Source: Paracamarosporium sp. OC-R06-R3 | Taxonomy: Eukaryota; Ascomycota; Dothideomycetes; Pleosporales; Didymosphaeriaceae | Length of the DNA: 14,859 nt | Direction of reading: 5' to 3' | Assembly (NCBI GenBank): GCA_019828545.1 | Contig: JACVRA010000075.1 | Coordinates: 1-14,859 of the forward strand | Shown here: positions 9,440-14,859 of the stretch, one piece after another | How the letters are laid out: every line of letters begins with the position of its first letter | Numbering within the stretch: the first letter of the stretch is position 1 | The notes under the pieces: generated by a model | Seen by the model: only the letters and a program-made list of their open reading frames with translations | What the model was told of the DNA's origin: nothing | Databases searched by the model: none | Translations under genes and position numbers: made by a program

Positions 9440-9835
9440 CCCTAATAGACGACTAGTTAAAAGAAGATAGTATACTAAAAAATTACTTTTTTAAAATATA
9501 AAAAACCTTTAAGGACTAAAAGACCTATAAAAAAAAAATTAAAGTAATATTTAAAAAAGTTAATAAAAGAAAATAAATAGAATAATAAATTTAATACTTA
9601 AAGTAAATTAGCTTAGTAAGAAAATATACTACTATATTTAAATAACTATAGAATAAAATTAAATAGGATAATAATCTACTTTAATTAACCTACTATAATA
9701 AATTAAAAAAAGTAGTTAAGGACGAACTTATATACTATATTAAACTTAAAAATTTAGAGAATTTAATTAAGGTATTAATTAAAATTAATAATTATCTATA
9801 TAAATAAAACTAGGAAAAGTAAAAAGATACTAAAA
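9440..9835 (+). pseudogene. gag: gag of gypsy D, C-terminal capsid part
   Basis: The plus frame at 9601-9830 matches the retrotransposon gag family: a Tyr-x-x-x-Phe-x-x-Leu-x-x-Lys-Ile segment, then Val-Lys-Asp-Glu-Leu (9715-9729), Leu-Glu-Asn-Leu-Ile and Ile-Lys-Ile-Asn-Asn before a Gln/Glu/Lys-rich tail. This is the 'GLKDELxxxxxPxxLxxLIxLAIxIDNRLxER' region of fungal gypsy Gag. Upstream the frame stays readable to about 9440 (Phe-Lys-Asp near 9516), but the expected first 100 or so residues are missing. No zinc knuckle could be placed with confidence downstream. Confidence 0.72.
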
Positions 9836-10265
9836 AATCTACTATAACTAAAGCTAATACTTTAAAGAGGTAAGAATACTAAGATAAAGATAAAAATATT
9901 ATTATAGTAAATAGAATACTATTAAAAGAGTATAAAAAAAATATTTATAATTAAAAACTCTACCTTTACTAGTATATCTTAATAGATTTAAAAGTTAATA
10001 TTAGTTTATTATACTATAGATAGGAACTATAAAAGTAATTATAAAATATAATTAACTTAAGTAATATAATATAGTAATAGACTAAAGAAAATAAATAATT
10101 ATAGCTAAATAGACTATACTAGTAATTAAGAAAGTAAAATAGCCCTAAAAGAGATAAATTAAAAGAGTATTTCCTAAAATAGATAAAAACATTTAAGAAA
10201 TTTTAAGAGCTAGAATAGTAAGACTTTTATAAAGGAAACCTTAAAATATTAAAGTAATATAAGTA
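9836..10265 (+). other. Gag-pol connecting region of gypsy D, protease not securely placed
   Basis: By position this should hold the zinc knuckle and aspartic protease. The gag frame contains Leu-Ile-Asp-x-x-x-Asn-Ile-Ser at 9979-10005, which loosely resembles a protease active site (LIDSGAxxNFIS), but the Gly is absent and the context is weak. Nothing else was recognised. Confidence 0.35.
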
Positions 10266-10546
10266 TAAAAATTAAATCTTTAAGTAATATCTATACCTAA
10301 AAATATTCTACTAGAATATAAAAAGTATATAAAACTCTTTAAGAAAAAAAAAAAGAAGGCCTTACTAAAATACTAAAAATAGGATTATAAAATACCTTTA
10401 AAAGAAGATATAAAACTATAACTAAAATAGCTAAAACTAATATTTATAAATTAAAAAAAAGGAGCTATAGAAGTATTTATAAAAGAATTTAAGTAAATAG
10501 TTTATTTAAGAAAGTAAAAGCCTAACTATATTTTTAATTCTTTAAG

Positions 10547-10714
10547 TATAATAAAGTAAATACCTTATCTTTAAAATTAATATTATATAGCTTCTCTTAC
10601 CTATACTAAAAGGTATATATAAGAATACTTAAGCTAAGTATTTTTATATAGTATAATATATAAGGATTAGTATTAAAGGAGTTATATATACTACTATATT
10701 TTAATTTTATTATA
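10547..10714. repeat. Left LTR of the miniature element (168 bp)
   Basis: The gapless partner is 10928-11095. This copy has lost more C and G, especially at its right end, where several C/G positions of the partner are T/A. Confidence 0.85.
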
Positions 10715-10927
10715 CTATTTCCCCCCCTTACCGTTTTAGTTCCTTAAGACGTAAGGCTAAGAATATATATCTACTTTATCTTAATTATAATAGCTTTATA
10801 ATCTAGCCCTATATAGGCTACCCCTGGCGCCTTATAAGCCCTAGCCTTATAAGCCTATAATTTAAGCTAGAGGATTAACGGCTATACTATAAATTAAACT
10901 CTTAACCTTAAAGTAGCTTAAGTATTA
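10715..10927. other. 213-bp interior of the miniature LTR element
   Basis: Noticeably richer in C and G than its surroundings: a run of seven C (10721-10727), ctggcgcc near 10824, and two copies of ccttataagcc about 15 bp apart. It has no coding capacity. No tRNA primer-binding site next to the left LTR could be recognised. Confidence 0.7.
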
Positions 10928-11095
10928 TATAATAAGGTAGATACTTTATTTTTAAAATTAATACTATATAGCTTCCCTTACCTATACTAAAAGATATATA
11001 TAAAAATACTTAAGCTAAATATTTTTATATAGTATAATATATAAAAATTAATATTAAGGGAGCTATATATACTGCTACGTCCTAGCCTTATTATA
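10928..11095. repeat. Right LTR of the miniature element (168 bp)
   Basis: Direct repeat of 10547-10714. It keeps CpG and CC pairs (ctacgtcctagcc near 11075-11087) that are TA or TT in the left copy. Confidence 0.85.
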
Positions 11096-13900
11096 TTAAG
11101 TACTTAAGAAAAATAGTAAATTATGGCTTTATATAAATTATAAATAGTTAAATAATACTATAATAAAAAACTAATACCCCTTACTACTTATTATAAAATT
11201 AATAAATAGACTTAAAGGAGTTAAGTAGTTTATAAAATTTAATATATATAATAAATATTACTATATATAAATAGCTAAAGGTAAAGAATAGAAAACTACA
11301 TTTAAAACTTAATATAAATTATATAAGTATATAGTTATACCCTTTAGGTTAACTAATATACTTATAATATTCTAGGCGTTAATTAATAAGGTACTATATA
11401 AATATTTAAATGTATTTTATATAGCCTATCTTAATAATATACTTATTTATTCTATAGGAACTTTAGAGGAGTACTAGGAATATATAAAAAAAGTACTTAA
11501 AAAAATAAAAAAGTATAAACTACTTTTTTATTTAAAAAAGTATAAATTTTACGTTACTAAAACTAAGTACCTAAGATTTATAATCTTAAGGAAAGGTATA
11601 TTTATAAACTTAAAAAAGGTAGCTACTATATAAAAATAATAGAAACTTAAGTTAGTAAAGAATATTTAATCCTTTTTAAAGTTTATTAACTTTTATTAAA
11701 AGTTTATTAAGGACTACTCTAAGATAATAGTACTATTAATAGAATTTATAAAAAAAGGGGTTTAATAAAACTACTTTCGTAAAAAGCTAAAAAAAGTATT
11801 TTAAAAATTTAAAAAAAGATTTCTAGAAAAACTACTATTATAAATATATAATCTTAAGAGAAGGATATATATAAAAATAAATACTTTAGATTATATACTA
11901 AAAGTAATTCTTTTATAGCTATATAAAGATAAAAAATAGAGACTAGTATTTTACTATTTATATAAGTTTTTAAAAGTAAAACTAAACTATAACGTTTATA
12001 ATAAAGAACTACTAATAATAGTAAATATCTTTAAATAATAAAAAGTATAATATATAGGTATACTATATTAAATTAAGATTTTAATTAATTATTAAAACCT
12101 AATAAGCTTTACTACTACTAAGAAACTAAATTAATAATAGGTATAGTAGATTAAACTTTTTATAAACTTTAACTTTAAAATTTACTATTAACTAAGAACG
12201 TCTAATAAAGTAGTAGATGCCCTAAATAAAAAATTAAATCTAATAAAAAAAGAGCCCTTAAAATAGTATATAATATTAAAGATAATTTAAAAAAGTATAC
12301 TTTAATATAACTAGCTAAAAGAATTATACTATTAAATAAACCTAAATAGAAAGGTAATAAAAATAGAGGTATAAAAAGTAACTACTATATAATATTAAAG
12401 TTTAAAAGTAAATAACTTCTAGGACTATATTTAACTCTCTATAGAATAAAGAGAGGAATATAATTTCTATTAAATAGAATTTAATAGAAAAGACTATTAA
12501 TAAAGATAGATAATTTAAAAGGGATAAAAAAACTTCCTAATTAAAAAGCTTTATAAGTTAAGGAAATAGAAATACTCTAGTATTAAAAAAATAATATATT
12601 AGATTATAAATAAATATACTATACCTAGACTTAAGGGGATAGTTAAAAAAGTATTAAGTAACTATTTAACTTATTATAAAAATAAGCTTAAGAGATATAA
12701 GTCCTATAGATTACTATAACCCTTACTACTACTAATATAACTATAGTTAAGTATAATAATAAATTTTATAATAAAGCTCTTAGTATTACTATAACTAAAG
12801 TTAAATAGAATATATAATATAATATTAAATATTATAAATTAATTAATAAAAGTATCTAAGTTTATACCTATAAAAAAAATTAATAATAGTAAAAGAACTA
12901 GTCTATAAAGTTAATAAAGTACTTCTCTTAAAGTATAACACTTTAAACAAAATTATTATAAATAAAAATAAGCTCTTTATATTTAGATACTAAAATATAT
13001 TTATAAATACTTTAGAAATAATAAGGAAGCTTTTAATAAATTTCTACCCTTAAATAAATAGATAAATAAAACGTATAAATTAGATACTAAAATAGTACCT
13101 ATAATTCTACGTAAATAAGTAGTAAAATAACTAAATTAAACTTCTATTAATAGTATAGTTAATATATAATAGTATTAGATTAAGTATAATAGACTATTTA
13201 CTATATTATATTAACTATAGGTATAAGTTAGTAGCTTATAAGGACTTTAGAGACGTAGAAAGTACTACTATAAGAGTTTAAAAAAAGGCTTAAAAAATAA
13301 AGGAATTATATTAAGTCCTATAAAATAGAATATTCTATAAAGCCCTCTTAGTATTTAAGAATGTAAATAAGTAAAGGATTAAAAAATTAACTTTTAAAAG
13401 GGGGGATAAAGTTTTCCTATTATAAAAAAATCTTAAAATTAAATAGTAAAGTAAAAAACTAGATTACCTATAAATAAAACCCTTTAAAATTCTAAAAAAA
13501 TAAAAGATTAATTATAAATAAGCTTAAATTACTAAAAGGAATTAAAATATACTTAATCTTTTATAAATTACTATTAAAACTAGTATCTTAAAATACTTTA
13601 ATTAAAAATTAATTAAAACTAAAGAATAATAAGTATAAAGTTAAAACTATTAAGGACTTATAAAAGATTAATAGTTAACTTAAGTATTTAATATTATAAA
13701 AAAAATAGTTAAAGTAGTATAATATATTAGAAGTAAAGGAAAACCTTATAAATTATAAAAAATTACTAAAGGACTTCTAGTACTAGTATATAAAGGTATA
13801 CTTTTAAAAAAGTATAATTTTAAACCTAAAGCTAAGGGAATAGTATTAAAATTATAAAAAAAATTAAAAAAATTAAGTAAAGAAGGATTAGCCTATAATT

Positions 13901-14473
13901 AGCTTAAGTTAAATAAAGGTTTAAATAGTAAAGGCTTAGAAAGTAAAAATATAATAGTAGCTATACTAATTAAATCTACTACCTACTTTAATCTTTTTAA
14001 CTCTTTAATAGAAGTAATATTTTTTAATACTTAATAATACTCCTTCTCTTTAACTATAGCCAATTTATTCTTAAAATCTAGAATATAATAATAAGTAGCT
14101 TATAAATTAAAGGTAATTTAATACTACTTCTTTTATATCTCCTACTACTTAGTTTCTAACAATACTAGGTTATAATAATATTTAGTATAAATATAAAAAC
14201 TATAGTAATTTATTAATAACTTTATTATATACTTTAAACCCTTTTTTTTATAATAACTATAGGGAGTTAGTATCTCTATATTAACTATAAAAATTTAATT
14301 AATATAATAATAATAGTACTAGGTTAAAGATAGATAAACTTTTAGTATAGTTAAATAGATAAAGATAAAGAGAAAAAAAATATAATAAAATAAAAATACC
14401 TACCTTTATACCCTAATAATATAACGTAGTATAGTTAATAAATTACGTAAGTTTTTAAAATAAAAACCCTAAA
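13901..14473 (+). other. 3' untranslated region of gypsy D
   Basis: About 570 bases between the end of the chromodomain frame and the polypurine tract. No conserved domain was recognised in any frame; some C-rich patches and a T8 run (14244-14251) stand out but suggest nothing specific. Confidence 0.5.
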
Positions 14474-14484
14474 TAGAGGGGTAA
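14474..14484 (+). other. Polypurine tract of gypsy D
   Basis: tagaggggtaa directly precedes tattataag, which is what TGTTACGAG or similar would become after RIP. A G-rich tract followed by TAA and TGTT is a common 3' LTR junction in fungal chromoviruses. It would prime plus-strand DNA synthesis. Confidence 0.55.
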
Positions 14485-14859
14485 TATTATAAGTATAAAA
14501 AACTAAGGGCTATAAAATAGTACTTATAAGGTACTAAAGGCCAGAGGCCTTAATACTAATCTAAATAATAAAGAAATCCTATAAGGTAAAATAAGTTAAC
14601 TAGAATTACGTAACCTTAATTTATTAAAAATAGGGTTAAGTAATAGAGTATACTATGTAACTATAATCTACTAAAAACTAAAATATATAATAGAGTAAAA
14701 TAGTACTCCCTTTAAAAGAGAAGACTAAAAAAGATTATAAATAAAATAAAATAAAAATAAAAAATAAAATAATTAATATATAGTTTAAAAAAATTTTTAT
14801 ACTTTTTTTATTTTTTATAGTTAATTTAAATTATATTTTAACTCTTTAGTTAAGTAATT
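14485..14859 (+). repeat. Start of the 3' LTR of gypsy D, cut by the window edge
   Basis: It begins tattataagt after the polypurine tract. It contains a small palindrome aaggcc-aga-ggcctt around 14538-14552 and patches with retained CpG (attacgtaacc near 14610). No matching 5' LTR was found upstream of gag, so the call rests on position and the junction only. The last 150 bases are low-complexity A/T runs. Confidence 0.45.
14738..14772. repeat. ATAAA-type simple repeat
   Basis: Irregular tandem ataaa/ataaaa units for about 35 bp, followed downstream by T-rich runs (14803-14818). Confidence 0.75.

Larger units (their letters stand above)
10547..11095. mobile_element. 549-bp miniature LTR element (TRIM-like), inserted in the RT of gypsy D
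   Basis: Two 168-bp direct repeats (10547-10714 and 10928-11095) flank only 213 bp. Each begins TATAATAA and ends TTATTATA, as expected of TG...CA ends after RIP. A 5-bp TTAAG duplication surrounds the whole. The repeats align without gaps and differ at about 22 sites by eye, all transitions. The interior has no open frame of useful length and no recognisable Gag or Pol, so it is non-autonomous. Its strand cannot be set because neither a primer-binding site nor a polypurine tract is clear. It could also be a larger element reduced by deletion. Confidence 0.85.
10542..11100. repeat. Target-site duplication TTAAG flanking the miniature LTR element
   Basis: ttaag at 10542-10546 immediately precedes the first LTR and ttaag at 11096-11100 immediately follows the second. 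Five bases is the usual duplication for LTR-element integrases. Removing one copy and the insert rejoins the RT frame of D across the junction. Confidence 0.85.
10266..13900 (+). pseudogene. pol: gypsy D pol: RT, RNase H, integrase, chromodomain; RIPed, three +1 shifts, one insertion
   Basis: Pre-RT arm at about 10314-10450 (Glu-Tyr-x-x-Tyr...Trp(stop)-Asp-His(Tyr)-x-Ile-Pro-Leu). RT finger motif at 10516-10546 is split by the insertion and resumes at 11101 as Lys-Lys-Asn-Ser-Lys-Leu, then Asn-Tyr-Lys-x-Leu-Asn. Active site Tyr-Leu-Asn-Asn at 11427-11438 replaces YLDD, as GAT to AAT after T predicts. RNase H spans about 11870-12230, ending Val-Val-Asp-Ala-Leu. Integrase: Asn for first Asp (12762-12764), Asn for second (12961-12963), Lys for Glu (13069-13071), with exactly 35 residues between the last two. 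A GPF-like Ile-x-Pro-Phe module follows near 13480. Chromodomain is at 13631-13785. Frame changes occur near 10455, 12875 and 13497. Confidence 0.86.
9440..14484 (+). mobile_element. Element D: Ty3/gypsy chromovirus, nearly full coding length, internal and right-hand part
   Basis: Plus-strand order is gag, RT, RNase H, integrase with GPF module, chromodomain, polypurine tract, then a 3' LTR start. A 549-bp miniature LTR element lies inside the RT. The 5' LTR and the N-terminal part of gag are not recognisable, so D is either 5'-truncated or its front is too decayed to read. It is the most A-rich section on the coding strand. Confidence 0.83.

Noticed and set aside
9979..10005. Protease active site of gypsy D
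   Set aside because: Only Leu-Ile-Asp and Asn-Ile-Ser fit; the Gly and flanking strands are missing, so it is described within the connecting region rather than called as a gene.
2744..14175. A 17-base identity (aacaatactaggttata) near 2743 and 14159
   Set aside because: With an effective alphabet close to two letters, exact matches of this length are expected by chance in 15 kb, and the flanks do not align.
1..14859. Any intact protein-coding gene
   Set aside because: Stop-free stretches on either strand are short and fall in or beside transposon remnants; none has a start codon, family match and sensible length together.
1..14859. tRNA, rRNA or riboswitch genes
   Set aside because: No stretch with the GC-containing stems these need was seen, and no conserved tRNA or rRNA motif was recognised on either strand.

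Overview
This window contains no intact gene. It is a very AT-rich graveyard of nested transposable elements. CpA and TpG are almost absent, TpA is in great excess, and the coding remnants are full of TAA/TAG where Gln or Trp is expected (CAA/CAG to TAA/TAG, TGG to TAG), plus Cys/His to Tyr and Asp to Asn changes. That is the signature of repeat-induced point mutation (RIP), so the source is most likely a filamentous ascomycete (Pezizomycotina), in an AT-isochore or subtelomere-like compartment. The species cannot be told from the sequence. All reading frames below were translated by eye, ignoring stops.

Layout. (1) 1-1833, minus strand: the 5' part of an LTR element ('C', probably Ty3/gypsy), with a 5' LTR, gag with a CCHC knuckle, and a protease in another frame; its pol lies beyond the left edge. 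(2) 1834-4559, minus: a Ty1/copia element ('B') whose gag, knuckle, protease and integrase lie in one unbroken frame; it is cut at 1833/1834 by element C. (3) 4560 to about 7630, plus: the 3' half of a Ty3/gypsy chromovirus ('A'): end of reverse transcriptase, RNase H, integrase, chromodomain, then a 3' LTR region; its front is separated from it by B. (4) About 7640-8870, plus: the C-terminal half of a hAT DNA transposase, with RNase H-like fold end, dimerisation domain and acidic tail; its front was probably displaced by A. (5) 8870-9440: non-coding, with a 33-bp minisatellite. (6) About 9440-14484, plus: a second chromovirus ('D') with gag, RT, RNase H, integrase and chromodomain, then a polypurine tract and the start of a 3' LTR at the right edge. 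Inside D's RT sits a 549-bp element (10547-11095) with two 168-bp LTRs, only 213 bp between them, and a 5-bp target duplication (TTAAG).

The best-supported nesting is C inside B inside A, with A probably inside the hAT element, and a miniature LTR element inside D. Elements A and B keep their frames over more than 2 kb in spite of dozens of stops, so their decay is almost purely point transition. D has three +1 frame changes, each near a run of A. The innermost element C keeps more CpG and G+C than its hosts, as expected if it arrived last. The miniature LTR element is the item most likely to be undescribed. I found no evidence of any other new system.
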